NCBI RefSeq assembly: GCF_014280075.1 | Contig: NZ_CP047950.1 | Coordinates: forward strand, 124,001 to 188,000 | Origin: Synechococcus sp. A15-62 | GTDB lineage: Bacteria > Cyanobacteriota > Cyanobacteriia > PCC-6307 > Cyanobiaceae | DNA: 64,000 nucleotides | Direction: 5' to 3' | Shown: positions 17,441 through 26,336 of the stretch, in pieces | Layout of the letters: every line of letters begins with the position of its first letter | How positions within the stretch are numbered: position 1 is the first letter of the stretch | The notes under the pieces: generated by a model | What the model was told of the DNA's origin: nothing | Databases searched by the model: none | Seen by the model: the letters and a program-made list of their open reading frames with translations, nothing else | Program-made: the position numbers and the translations under genes

Positions 17441-18907
17441 TCAAGCTTTTGCTTTAGTCATTATTGCATCACTGCGTCCATAACGGTCCTGAAACCGCAC
17501 AATGTCGTCTTCACCGAGGTATTCGCCGCTCTGTACTTCAATGAGCTCTACAGGAATTTTTCCTGGATTTGACAGGCGGTGTTTGCAGCCAAGAGGGATA
17601 TAGGTGCTCTGGTTCTCGCCCAGCAGTTGCTCTTCTCCGTCGCGCTCAACAATGGCTGTTCCCCGCACCACGATCCAGTGTTCGGCCCGGTGGTGGTGCA
17701 TCTGCAACGATAGGCTTGCGCCGGGTTTCACCGAGATCCGCTTCACCTGCCAGCGGCTGCCCTCCACCACACCCGTGTAGGAGCCCCAGGGGCGATAGAT
17801 CTTGCGGTGCGCCTTGCCTTCCGGGCTGCCGGCGGCCTCCAGTTGCTTCACCACGGTCTTGATCTCCTGGGCCTTGTAGCGATCCGCAATCAACACGGCG
17901 TCGTCGGTTTCCACCACCACCAGGTTTTCAACCCCCAGCCCCACCACCAGACGGTGTTCGCTGCGTAGATAGCAGTCGCGGCTTTCTTCGGCAATCACGT
18001 GGCCCTGCAGCACATTTCCTTGGGAATCCTTTTGTTCTGAGGTGTCCCAGAGGGCACTCCAGCTGCCCACATCACTCCAGCCCGCATCCAGCGGCAGCAC
18101 ACTGCCCAGTTCCGTTTTTTCCATCACGGCCACGTCAATGGCCACGTTGGGGCACTTGGCGAAGGCCTCCCGCTCCAGCCGATGGAATTCCAGGTCGGCT
18201 GTGTCCTGCTCCAGCGCTGCCCGGCAGCAACTCACCACCTCTGGTGCCAGCCGCTCCAGTTCCGCCAGCATCGCGCTGGCGCGGAACAGGAACATGCCGC
18301 TGTTCCAGGTGAAGCGGCCGGTGGCCAAAAACTGCTCTGCTGTGGCCTGGTCGGGCTTCTCGACGAAGCGCTTGATCGTCACATGGGCGGGTTCTCCGAG
18401 GGAGAACGTTTCGCTGGCCTCGATGTAGCCGTAGCCAGTTTCCGGGGCCGTCGGCACGATGCCGAAGGTCACCAGGCGGCCTTCTTCTGCCGGCTTGCGG
18501 CCGGCGTTGATGGCCTGGCGGAACTGTGCTCCATCACGGATCAGATGATCCGCCGCCAGCACCAGCAGCAGGGGGTCCTCGCCGTTGGCCGTGGCCTGCA
18601 GTGCGGCCACCGTCACCGCCGGGGCGGTGTTGCGGCCCATCGGCTCCAGCAGGATCGCGTTCGGTTCAACCCCGATCTGGCGCATCTGCTCGGCCACGAT
18701 GAAGCGGTGGTCTTCATTGCAGATCAGCAAGGGAGCCGCTAAGGCCTCGAGCCCTGTCAGCCGTTGCTGGGTCTGCTGCAGCAGCGTCGCTTCGCCGTCA
18801 CCGCTTAGGGGCCAGTACTGCTTGGGGTAACTCGCCCGCGACAGCGGCCACAGGCGTGTGCCGGTTCCTCCGCAAAGGATCACAGGAATCAGCGGTGTCG
18901 CGGCCAT
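17441..18907 (-). CDS. manC: Mannose-1-phosphate guanylyltransferase / mannose-6-phosphate isomerase, copy 1
   Basis: 488 residues from ATG 18907 ([14 protein letters not shown]). The guanylyltransferase domain has the pyrophosphorylase signature [20 protein letters not shown] and the FVEKPD sugar-binding motif. The C-terminal type II isomerase cupin has [17 protein letters not shown]. It converts mannose-6-phosphate towards GDP-mannose for gmd directly downstream. The frame stays open 27 codons further upstream, but homology with copy 2 supports this start. The protein differs from copy 2 at about 15 positions, all in the parts away from gmd; the region next to gmd is identical. Confidence 0.95.
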   Translation of the reverse strand: MAATPLIPVILCGGTGTRLWPLSRASYPKQYWPLSGDGEATLLQQTQQRLTGLEALAAPLLICNEDHRFIVAEQMRQIGVEPNAILLEPMGRNTAPAVTVAALQATANGEDPLLLVLAADHLIRDGAQFRQAINAGRKPAEEGRLVTFGIVPTAPETGYGYIEASETFSLGEPAHVTIKRFVEKPDQATAEQFLATGRFTWNSGMFLFRASAMLAELERLAPEVVSCCRAALEQDTADLEFHRLEREAFAKCPNVAIDVAVMEKTELGSVLPLDAGWSDVGSWSALWDTSEQKDSQGNVLQGHVIAEESRDCYLRSEHRLVVGLGVENLVVVETDDAVLIADRYKAQEIKTVVKQLEAAGSPEGKAHRKIYRPWGSYTGVVEGSRWQVKRISVKPGASLSLQMHHHRAEHWIVVRGTAIVERDGEEQLLGENQSTYIPLGCKHRLSNPGKIPVELIEVQSGEYLGEDDIVRFQDRYGRSDAIMTKAKA

Positions 18908-19269
18908 CGTGTCCTGAAAGCGGTGACCCAGATTCGCTCGCCCCAGGGGGTTCTGTCGATCCCCCCTGCAGTTAATGCTTGGTCTCATAGCTCAGGCTAA
19001 TCTAGTTAAACTGGGATCTTTAGTCGGATCGTTAGTAAAGGCATGAAAGCCGCTTTACCTTGAATTGCTCCAGTATCGTTACCATTCTAATAAATGTAGA
19101 GATTTTGATTTGAAGCTCTTGGAGTGCGGACATGACCTGGCCGGAACTGAGCTTATGAAGCCTATCTCTGTTCCGACGAGTTTCTCTGAATATGTATTCA
19201 GATGGTTTTACGATCTCTAGCAAGATTTATTTGGTTGTTTTTGAGTAGTGTAATTCAAAGAATTTAGTA

Positions 19270-19435
19270 TTCAGATCAAGCAGTTAGCTGAGGCGGTCAG
19301 GGAGAGCCTGCCCGAATGGAGACAACTGAATTCAGCGCCTTGTCTGCACTTAAAAATTAGCTCTATGTAGCGTTGATTCGCTTATGCAAGACAGGCGTCA
19401 ATGAAATATTGCGATAAAAGTTGCCGACGCTTTAG
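19270..19435 (+). pseudogene. Decayed fragment related to the 456-bp repeat unit
   Basis: Read in the plus strand, the text IKQLAEAVRESLPE matches LKQLAEAAGESLVE of the large repeat protein. After a frameshift, EFSALSALKN, a TAG stop, then LYVALIRLCKTGVNEIL matches EFSALSELEQPLVEASIRLRSGGNNELSL. The order and spacing are preserved, with one frameshift and two stop codons. The divergence is much larger than between the units at 1-2.9 kb, so this is an old family member and not a recent stray copy. Confidence 0.75.
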
Positions 19436-19545
19436 CGTGGCTGTCATTAATTTTCGGGATTGGCTTTAAATTTTATACAACTAATCTCTAATTGACTTCC
19501 CTTGCAAAAGTTTCACTGTGAAATCGCTTTGGCTTGGAGGGGTTG

Positions 19546-19647
19546 ATGATGGAATATGGTTATGAGCTTGGTGCTTGTCTTAGGCCGTACTGGTCAATTG
19601 AGCAGGCTGCCTGCTGGATCAATATTTATGCCACTGATGACTTTTAA
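19546..19647 (+). CDS. Possible 33-residue small protein
   Basis: Two tandem ATG codons at 19546 follow a good ribosome-binding site (ggagg at 19536-19540, five bases away). The peptide is MMEYGYELGACLRPYWSIEQ followed by 13 more residues. After the TAA the same frame continues with sense-like text, so a truncated gene is as likely as a real small protein. No family recognised. Confidence 0.25.
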   Translation: MMEYGYELGACLRPYWSIEQAACWINIYATDDF

Positions 19648-20621
19648 GAGCCTGAGGGTCATAGACCCAAAAACTTGATGCCTAAGTTGCAGCTATATCT
19701 CTTAAATTCTGTGGCACAGCATTCAGGATTGGGCTCGGCTCAAGCCACGCGAAGCTGGTGAACTGTCTGAATAGTTTGGTTGGTTCTTCGAGTTTGATTT
19801 TACGGTTTGCCACTTTGCTTTAAGGCTCTCCACCTTCGTTTCCTCAGTATTGCAGGCTGTCGATGCTTATTGCGAGGTGTCCACCTTATCTGTCAATCTC
19901 TATACCTCCCACTAGCGCTCTTAAAGAGTTACTGAGACTGAGTGAACGAACAAGAGAGTAATTTTCGATGGAGGTGATCAGATCGTAACTTAATTGTCGG
20001 CTTGCTGCATACCAATCGGCTCATGCCTGCTATATCAGCAGACATCGACATCACCTGCAGCGAAATACCTGTCTGTGTGATGGTTAGTTCAGGTTTTGAG
20101 TTGTGACGCTTCTCGAGGTTGTCAATTTAATCATTTTACATTGTCTCTTACAAATTCTGGCCTCTTTTGTCCCTCCCAAGCCCCTGCTGTGAAGGCAGTG
20201 GATCAACGCCCATTGAATTTATTTGCGTCCTTTGATTTATTCAGTCATGCAAATAGGTAATATAATCAGAAGATCTTTTCTGTTGCTATCCATCAAGATT
20301 TTACGGCTGTAGTGTGTACATATAGCGTTATTTGCAGCTGGTCAATGGTTTACGTGATAAGCCACATTACCGTTTGAAAGGTTTGAGCAGTCTTGCAGTC
20401 GTACTTTCTAATTTCACTTTAAAGTGTGACCAAACAGGGTTACTTTGAAAGTTCGTTTTGAGCTATAGCACTTGGTTTTGTGCAGATATTGGTTGTTTAG
20501 AAGGAGAAGCTTTGACAGTGTTCAATAGTTGTTATTGCTACTGATCGTTTATGATGAGATGTAGCCAGCTGGTCACTCTTCCTACCGCTGTAGTTCGAAT
20601 TTTACTTTTAACTGGGGAGGA

Positions 20622-20765
20622 ATGGTCTTTAATAACTGCCCTGCTAAGGTTGTTCAGGCCGCGACCTGCTTGGAGTCGCTTAGCTTGGGTCTGCTTGTGG
20701 TTTCTTGGTCTACGTTGAGTTCCAGGTATGGGAAAAGAGTTTTATTTTCGGTGCTTTGTGATTAA
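20622..20765 (+). CDS. Possible 47-residue small protein
   Basis: ATG directly after ggggagga, which is a strong but very close ribosome-binding site. The peptide begins MVFNNCPAKVVQAATCLESL and continues with a short hydrophobic stretch (LGLLVVSW). It lies in the gene-poor stretch and nothing else supports expression. Confidence 0.2.
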   Translation: MVFNNCPAKVVQAATCLESLSLGLLVVSWSTLSSRYGKRVLFSVLCD

Positions 20766-21050
20766 TTAGTTATGTTGGCTCTTTAACCTGGAGTCACTGT
20801 TTGTTTGGCCGGGTTTGGTTTTATCGAAGCTGTGCTCTAGCCCTATCCAAGGTTCTCTATTTGCGTGGCTTGAGTTGATCCCAAGTCTCTTGCTATCAGC
20901 TTTATCTTTTTTCGCCAACCTGACGACAATAGGTCTTCGCGATGTCGCATTTTCTTATCTCGTTATGCTTTGAAGGTGAGTGATATTCGATATGGTCTTA
21001 AGAAGATACTACTTATCATAGCCCAAGCAACACCAAAATTATTTTTATAA

Positions 21051-21427
21051 TTAATCATTCAATTCACTAAAAGATTCTTTTGCAATCTTAGTACATTGCG
21101 TAATCATTCCAGCATTCATTAATAAGCCCGTAGGATATGATCGTGATACAAAATATTTATGTATTGCCCAAGCTTTATGTCCTTTCTTACTTAGCCCTCC
21201 TGCCTATAATTTTTCTCACAAAATTAATGTTACCAAGGGCTCGCAATGCGGATCTAACTTTATTCATTTCTTTGTTTGTACTTGCACTTTTATAAATTTT
21301 ATTTGTAATGCCTGACTGGTGAACCGCTTCAGTTTTTTGTTCGCATATTAAATGTACTGCACAACTATTTATGCTCTGGATTTTAATCTCCTATCTCCAT
21401 ATCAGAGAATATAGGTAATGCATCCAT
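21051..21427 (-). pseudogene. Decayed gene of about 130 codons, two frameshifts
   Basis: Three minus-strand frames join into one sensible protein. It starts at ATG 21427 (MDALPIFSDMEIGD), shifts near 21385, and continues with CEQKTEAVHQSGITNKIYKS and VRSALRALGNINFVRKIIGR. It shifts again near 21180 and ends with KKGHKAWAIHKYFVSRSYPT, GLLMNAGMITQCTKIAKESF and SELND before TAA at 21051. Each piece has coding-like composition and no ribosome-binding site of its own. The family is not recognised. Two single-base sequencing errors would give the same picture, so this is either a pseudogene or an intact gene misread. Confidence 0.5.
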
Positions 21428-21544
21428 TTTATACGACTTGGCTGGTATAGGCTTAATTGACAAATATCCCAAGAGTTTATAAAACTTTTATGTTTTCATG
21501 AAGTATTACTGTTGCTATCAGTGTTCAGTTGTCACTCTGTAAGG

Positions 21545-22336
21545 ATGAAAAAAATTTGTGAACTAATTTGGTTGCTAGAAGCTTCAGTCTTACTCTTTAG
21601 CGCTTATAATGAAGTTACTTTCGGCTGTAGCCCAACCATGAAGGGTACTAAGGTTTCTAGCAAAAATTCCTTTTTAAAGCGATATTTAGACTCCGGAAAT
21701 AAGATTAACACTGTTTTTGACGTAGGCGTTAACGAAAGAACCCAGGAGTTGATTAATCTCTTCCCCGATGCTCTCCACTATTTATTTGAGCCAAGTACCA
21801 TTTACAATGAGAAAATATATACTTATTACGCCTCTATAAACCATTCTTTGCACAATATAGCTTTAGCAGATAAAAATGAAATAACGTATATTATTGAAAC
21901 AAGTTTAAAAAAGGACGGAGTGATTACTCACGCCCGAATGTCGCCACACTATATTGAACCTAATGGCCTCTCAATTGTCAGATGTTCTGAGGTGGAAATC
22001 AAAAGGCTTGATTCAATGTTCGACGCAATACCCGCCAATTCTCTCCTCAAAATTGATACTGATGGGTCCGATCTACTTGTTCTCAAAGGATGTGGAGATC
22101 TTCTGCAATCATTCTCTATTATCTTGGTGGAAGCCGCATTACATAAGTTTTCCGAAACTGTTAGTTTTCTCGAGGAGAAGGGTTTTGCATTCAGGGACAT
22201 GGTTGATAGGTGTTATTATCACGAGCGTTTGTGGCAAGCAGATCTTGTGTTTTTTCCAGTAGATGCCATACCTGATGGATGGGACCATAATCCATCAGTA
22301 AACTTCAAACGCGAAGCTTATATTGAGTGTGATTAA
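21545..22336 (+). CDS. FkbM-family methyltransferase
   Basis: About 263 residues from ATG 21545; the frame can also be entered at a TTG at 21512 or at an ATG near 21638 (MKGTKVSSKNSFLKRYLD). The SAM-binding fold starts at KINTVFDVGVNERTQELINL. FEPSTIYNEKI is the acidic motif after strand 2, and LLKIDTDGSDLLVLKGCGDL is the hallmark of the FkbM family, which methylates hydroxyls of sugars or lipids. It is the first gene of a plus-strand cassette with a sulfotransferase, a GSCFA protein and an SGNH-like protein, which suggests decoration of a glycan. Confidence 0.85.
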   Translation: MKKICELIWLLEASVLLFSAYNEVTFGCSPTMKGTKVSSKNSFLKRYLDSGNKINTVFDVGVNERTQELINLFPDALHYLFEPSTIYNEKIYTYYASINHSLHNIALADKNEITYIIETSLKKDGVITHARMSPHYIEPNGLSIVRCSEVEIKRLDSMFDAIPANSLLKIDTDGSDLLVLKGCGDLLQSFSIILVEAALHKFSETVSFLEEKGFAFRDMVDRCYYHERLWQADLVFFPVDAIPDGWDHNPSVNFKREAYIECD

Positions 22337-22338
22337 AT

Positions 22339-23541
22339 ATGAATATACAAGATACAGAACATCGTGCTTTGAATCATGAAAGCAACGGTGACCTTGAATC
22401 AGCCCTGATGTTATGGGAAAAACTTTCTTCTGAAAAACCTCATAAATGGCAATATTTTGTTTCGAGATTTCGTTGTTTGATTTCTATCAATAATATACCA
22501 TCTCTTCTTGGTGCCATTGATGAGGCAAAATCTTATTTTCCCAATAATACCAATGTTATAAAATATCTTGCTGATTTGCTTTGTAGATCTGGTCACTTCA
22601 AGAAAGCTGAATCACAATATATTGATTTGCTATCTCTAGAATCATCTGACTGGACATACGAAAAACTTTGCAAAAATGATAATTATAGAAAAACTATTTT
22701 TAATTTAAGGGGAATATATGATGCTAGTAAAATTCTGCCCATTACCAACCTTTCACAAGACAACGAATCAACTATTATTGATAAACACTTTATATTTGTT
22801 TCAGGTTTGCCTCGCGCTGGCACAACTGCATTGGGTAGTTTGTTGAGAGTTCTCCTTCGAGAAAAATTATACATATTCACTGAGTTGACAAATCCTTATC
22901 AAGCATCTTGTCCTGATTCCTTTAACCCAATAAATATCCAAAAGAAGTTAACACAAATGAACTTAATTAATGCACGAATAAAGGCCCAAGGCATGAAGAC
23001 TAATTCACCGGGCATACCTCTCGACGATAAGGCGATTGCAGGTTATCCATTTATTGGCGACAAACGTCCTATGTTGCATTATGCAATACCTCACATGCAA
23101 AAAAACTTTAGTAATTCTAAAGTTGATATTTTTCATATATTAAGAGATCCAATAGATGCACTTCATTCTTGTACTAAACGAGCTGAAAACATGAAGGATT
23201 CATGGGATCCCCTTAGAAGTTATGAGCAGTGTTCTCACGAATATAATGTCATGAATAATTTTTTAGACGAGTATTTCAATACAAGTCAGAATTCAGCCAA
23301 CTTTACTGTTCACCTAATAGATTATAATCAGGTGTTTCGCTCTAGGTCTTATATCCAAGAAAAAATCCTTCGTAAGTTAGGATTAGCTAATGATCTTGTA
23401 GATCACGCAGATTCCTTTCTTAAGAAATCAGCCAGTTTCCTCGAAGGTCGTAACCTCATACCAAGGCAAGATATTTTAAGTGCCTATGAAAGAATAATCG
23501 ATAGAAGTAAGGAAAATGCAGTAGCACAGTTTTTAGAATAA
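22339..23541 (+). CDS. Sulfotransferase with TPR-like N-terminus
   Basis: 400 residues. The first 110 are helical and TPR-like (LNHESNGDLESALMLWEKLS, then YFPNNTNVIKYLADLLCRSG), an arrangement common in bacterial TPR-sulfotransferases. The PAPS 5'-phosphosulfate loop is FVSGLPRAGTTALGSLLRVL near residue 153. The 3'-phosphate motif is HILRDPIDALHSCTKRAENM near residue 268. The ATG lies 2 bp after the methyltransferase stop, so they are surely co-transcribed. Likely a glycan O-sulfotransferase; acceptor unknown. Confidence 0.88.
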   Translation: MNIQDTEHRALNHESNGDLESALMLWEKLSSEKPHKWQYFVSRFRCLISINNIPSLLGAIDEAKSYFPNNTNVIKYLADLLCRSGHFKKAESQYIDLLSLESSDWTYEKLCKNDNYRKTIFNLRGIYDASKILPITNLSQDNESTIIDKHFIFVSGLPRAGTTALGSLLRVLLREKLYIFTELTNPYQASCPDSFNPINIQKKLTQMNLINARIKAQGMKTNSPGIPLDDKAIAGYPFIGDKRPMLHYAIPHMQKNFSNSKVDIFHILRDPIDALHSCTKRAENMKDSWDPLRSYEQCSHEYNVMNNFLDEYFNTSQNSANFTVHLIDYNQVFRSRSYIQEKILRKLGLANDLVDHADSFLKKSASFLEGRNLIPRQDILSAYERIIDRSKENAVAQFLE

Positions 23542-23615
23542 GGACAATTATAAGATCAGTAACTTTTCTTTGTTCTAATTGTGTTAACAGTTAAAATTCT
23601 ATTTTAGTATAATTA

Positions 23616-24668
23616 ATGAATCCCTACGAAGATCTGCCAGAAATTGCTTTTTGGAAAACTGGGGTTTTCAAGGAGTCTCCTTTTTTCATAAAAGATATTT
23701 ACAAAAAAAAATTTAATATCTCCTCTAATTCAAAAATAGCTTCGGCTGGATCTTGTTTTGCACAACATATAGCTGATAAATTAAAAATTTCTGGTTTTAA
23801 TTTTCTTGATACTGAGATTGCTCCAGCGGGATTCCCTCCAGAACTATGTCGTAAATACGGCTATGGGATGTACAGTTCAAGGTACGGTAACATTTATAAT
23901 GTATTACAATTAAGGCAACTTGCAGATGAAGCATTAGGCAGTTACAAGCCAGACGATTATATTTGGCGTAACAATGGCCGATATTACGATGCTATCAGGC
24001 CAAGTATTCAGCCTCAAGGTTTTGATTCTCCTGAGGAAGTAGAGTTTCAGAGACAGTGCCATATTGATAATGTCAGAAAAATGTTTAAGCAGTTAGATGT
24101 TTTTATATTTACATTAGGTCTTACAGAAGTATGGGTAAATAAAAAATCAAACACAGCTTACCCTATAGCTCCTGGTGTTATTGCTGGAGGATACAATCCA
24201 GATAATTATCATCTGATTAATACAGGATTTAATGATATCATTTCAGATTTTAATTCTTTTCAACAAAGCGTGAAACAAATAAGGTCCGGTCGCCCTTTCA
24301 AGATCATTTTAACAGTCTCACCAGTTCCACTCACAGCTACTGCTACTGGAAGGCATGTTTTGGCAGCCACTTGTTATTCTAAATCCATTCTTCGAGCTGT
24401 AGCTGGTCATCTTTATGAGAAGCAGGCTCACGTAGATTATTTTCCGTCATATGAACTTATTACAAACCCTAGATCTCATTCGACATTCTTTTCTGACAAT
24501 CTTCGAACTATTCGATCTGAAGCTGTTGAAAGTGTGATGAAACATTTTTTCGCTGAGCACAAACCTCATGTAAGTAATATATCCAAGCAAAGGAAAATAA
24601 ATAACCAGTCTACTTCGAGTGATAAGATACAATGCGAAGAAGCATTGCTAGAAGCGTTCAGACAGTGA
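23616..24668 (+). CDS. GSCFA-domain protein
   Basis: 350 residues. The family-defining SAGSCFAQHIADKLK lies near residue 45, with the conserved YGMYSSRYGNIYNVLQLRQL and FIFTLGLTEVWV further on. GSCFA proteins are predicted relatives of SGNH esterases/acyltransferases found in surface-polysaccharide loci; a proven reaction is lacking. It follows the sulfotransferase by 74 bp and overlaps the SGNH-like gene by 4 bp. It could remove or add acyl groups on the glycan (inference). Confidence 0.85.
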   Translation: MNPYEDLPEIAFWKTGVFKESPFFIKDIYKKKFNISSNSKIASAGSCFAQHIADKLKISGFNFLDTEIAPAGFPPELCRKYGYGMYSSRYGNIYNVLQLRQLADEALGSYKPDDYIWRNNGRYYDAIRPSIQPQGFDSPEEVEFQRQCHIDNVRKMFKQLDVFIFTLGLTEVWVNKKSNTAYPIAPGVIAGGYNPDNYHLINTGFNDIISDFNSFQQSVKQIRSGRPFKIILTVSPVPLTATATGRHVLAATCYSKSILRAVAGHLYEKQAHVDYFPSYELITNPRSHSTFFSDNLRTIRSEAVESVMKHFFAEHKPHVSNISKQRKINNQSTSSDKIQCEEALLEAFRQ

Positions 24669-25369
24669 AAAGAATTCTTGTTATCGGCAATTCCCATCTG
24701 GCGGCAATCAAGCTTGGCTGGGATCAGTTAGTTAATTCTAATAATAACTACAGAGATACTTTTATTTTGGATTTTTATGGTTCTAATAATATCCATTTCG
24801 TAAATTGGACATGTCTTCCCAATGGAGACATTTATGATCACCAAGCTTCACTTGTAACACAATGTTCAAATTATGACCATATACTTATAGTTAGCATGAC
24901 TTCAAAATTAGATGTTAATCAATATGCCGGTGGGAAAACTCTAAACTTTTTAAGTTTGGAAGTCATTAAAACCATTGTACATTCATACCATTTTTACCAC
25001 GCACCAATTCAAAACCGTGCAAAAATAGTCTCACAAGTTTTAATAGCCGCTCCAGCAAAAGCCTACTTTTTGGGTGCACCATGCCGGCCACAAAGCAAAA
25101 TAACTATCAATATCGAACAACATCAAAATCAGATCAAACATCTGATTCATCATATAAGAAATTATTCAGACGAAAGCCTGAAATCAAATTCCTCTATCTC
25201 CTTTCTTGTGCCACCTACTCACTTACTCTGTAGCTATGGCATTTCAACACCTTTACGTTACTTACGTGATCATAATCCTCAAGAGATCCATGGAAACTCT
25301 GACTATGGTAGGGAAATTCTTATTTATTTTTTGGATACATTAATGTTAAACAACCAATTTCCTAGTTAA
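24665..25369 (+). CDS. SGNH-like protein paired with GSCFA
   Basis: About 234 residues from the GTG at 24665, whose GTGA overlaps the GSCFA stop. An ATG at 24632 lies further inside the upstream gene and is less likely. The N-terminus VKRILVIGNSHLAAIKLGWD looks like block I of SGNH hydrolases, with S in the GNSH motif as candidate nucleophile. DYDHIL-like and late HGN text is seen, but no clear catalytic D-x-x-H could be fixed. Location and coupling suggest it works with the GSCFA protein on glycan acylation. Confidence 0.65.
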   Translation: MKRILVIGNSHLAAIKLGWDQLVNSNNNYRDTFILDFYGSNNIHFVNWTCLPNGDIYDHQASLVTQCSNYDHILIVSMTSKLDVNQYAGGKTLNFLSLEVIKTIVHSYHFYHAPIQNRAKIVSQVLIAAPAKAYFLGAPCRPQSKITINIEQHQNQIKHLIHHIRNYSDESLKSNSSISFLVPPTHLLCSYGISTPLRYLRDHNPQEIHGNSDYGREILIYFLDTLMLNNQFPS

Positions 25370-25445
25370 CTTGTCCTATACATGCATGGACGCTAGTGAT
25401 TTTGCTTAAGTAGACCAAACTCTCAAAAATTAAATACCTTTGTAA

Positions 25446-26336
25446 CTATACATTCAATTCATTTGCCCAATTTGTCAAAGTTTTCCACTTAGGCAGGTTT
25501 CCTTCAATTTGATAATATCCTCTTGTTCCAAGGTAGTCTCTACATGCCAAAATTAAATTATCAGAGTTAGTCAGGTCTGCAAAATTGATTTGCGATAATT
25601 GCTCATATAGTTGTTGTGGTGAGGCATCCCTTGCTAAAGTATCAAGAAATGGATTTGGTAATTCACCAAATATTTTTTTATAATGTTGAATTCGTTCATT
25701 GATTAAAGTTGTATTTAACATGTATCCCATTCCACCAGCTCTGAACCCCATTAAGTATATCTCTTCTTGGATAACCTTAATAGAATCATCTAATTTAATG
25801 CGTGAACATATATCTAAGTCACCTGCAAGCTTATACGATGTGTCGTATCCACCGAGCTCACTATATATATCGCCGGGAATTAACATCAATTCGTGCCTCA
25901 AGGGCATTCGCAGATGTGCAGAATAGTTCCACGAACGTATCGGAATATTTCGAATAAACTGCCTACCTCGTTCACTAAACTCACACGCCAAGGCCGAAAC
26001 TATCGTTCTATCATCATGCATTGATGCGATACCAATTAAGTGTTCTATTGTTTTTGGGAAATACAAGTCGTCACTATTTAATATTATAATATATTCTCCT
26101 GTTGAAGCCTTTATACCTTTATTTATTGCGTCGTACATGCCATTATCTTTTTCGCTTATACATAAAGACACTATATGGTTATATGCATCGGCAATTTCAA
26201 GAGTTGCATCATTACTAGCACCATCAATTAGTAATAGTTCTATGTCATCAAATGTCTGAGAAGCAATTGAATCTAAGCTTTTTGGTAAAGTTAATGAACT
26301 ATTATAAGTAGGCATTACAATAGATACCTTAGGCAT
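25446..26336 (-). CDS. GT2-family glycosyltransferase
   Basis: 296 residues. A standard GT-A family 2 domain: KVSIVMPTYNSSLTLPKSLD at the N-terminus, IELLLIDGASNDATLEI, then MYDAINKGIKASTGEYIIIL followed by NSDD as the metal-binding motif. GGYDTSYKLAGDLDICSRI is the acceptor-side ED-like region. Similar to WcaE/WcaA-type colanic acid enzymes, but a specific linkage cannot be assigned. It overlaps the upstream 897-residue gene by 8 bp, which implies coupling, and meets the SGNH-like gene tail to tail. Confidence 0.88.
   Translation of the reverse strand: MPKVSIVMPTYNSSLTLPKSLDSIASQTFDDIELLLIDGASNDATLEIADAYNHIVSLCISEKDNGMYDAINKGIKASTGEYIIILNSDDLYFPKTIEHLIGIASMHDDRTIVSALACEFSERGRQFIRNIPIRSWNYSAHLRMPLRHELMLIPGDIYSELGGYDTSYKLAGDLDICSRIKLDDSIKVIQEEIYLMGFRAGGMGYMLNTTLINERIQHYKKIFGELPNPFLDTLARDASPQQLYEQLSQINFADLTNSDNLILACRDYLGTRGYYQIEGNLPKWKTLTNWANELNV

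Larger units (their letters stand above)
16271..18965 (-). repeat. Direct repeat, copy 1 (manC-gmd plus the fcl 5' end)
   Basis: Matches 30294-32988 at a fixed offset of 14,023 bp. From 16271 to 17614 (gmd, the first codons of fcl, and the 3' end of manC) I saw no mismatch. The first difference is at 17615. From there on similarity falls to a mosaic of synonymous and a few amino-acid changes, ending about 55 bp upstream of manC. Confidence 0.9.
18908..21544. other. Gene-poor 2.6-kb stretch with gene wreckage
   Basis: Between manC copy 1 and the FkbM gene there is no intact gene of normal size. The stretch contains three things that can be described separately: a decayed relative of the 456-bp repeat, a decayed minus-strand gene near 21.2 kb, and small frames at 19546 and 20622. 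There is also a 63-codon minus-strand frame with a TTG start (19032-19223, containing FRETRRNRDRLHKLSSGQVM) and a 35-codon one (20843-20950). No RNA gene, transposase or terminal inverted repeats were recognised. Confidence 0.6.
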
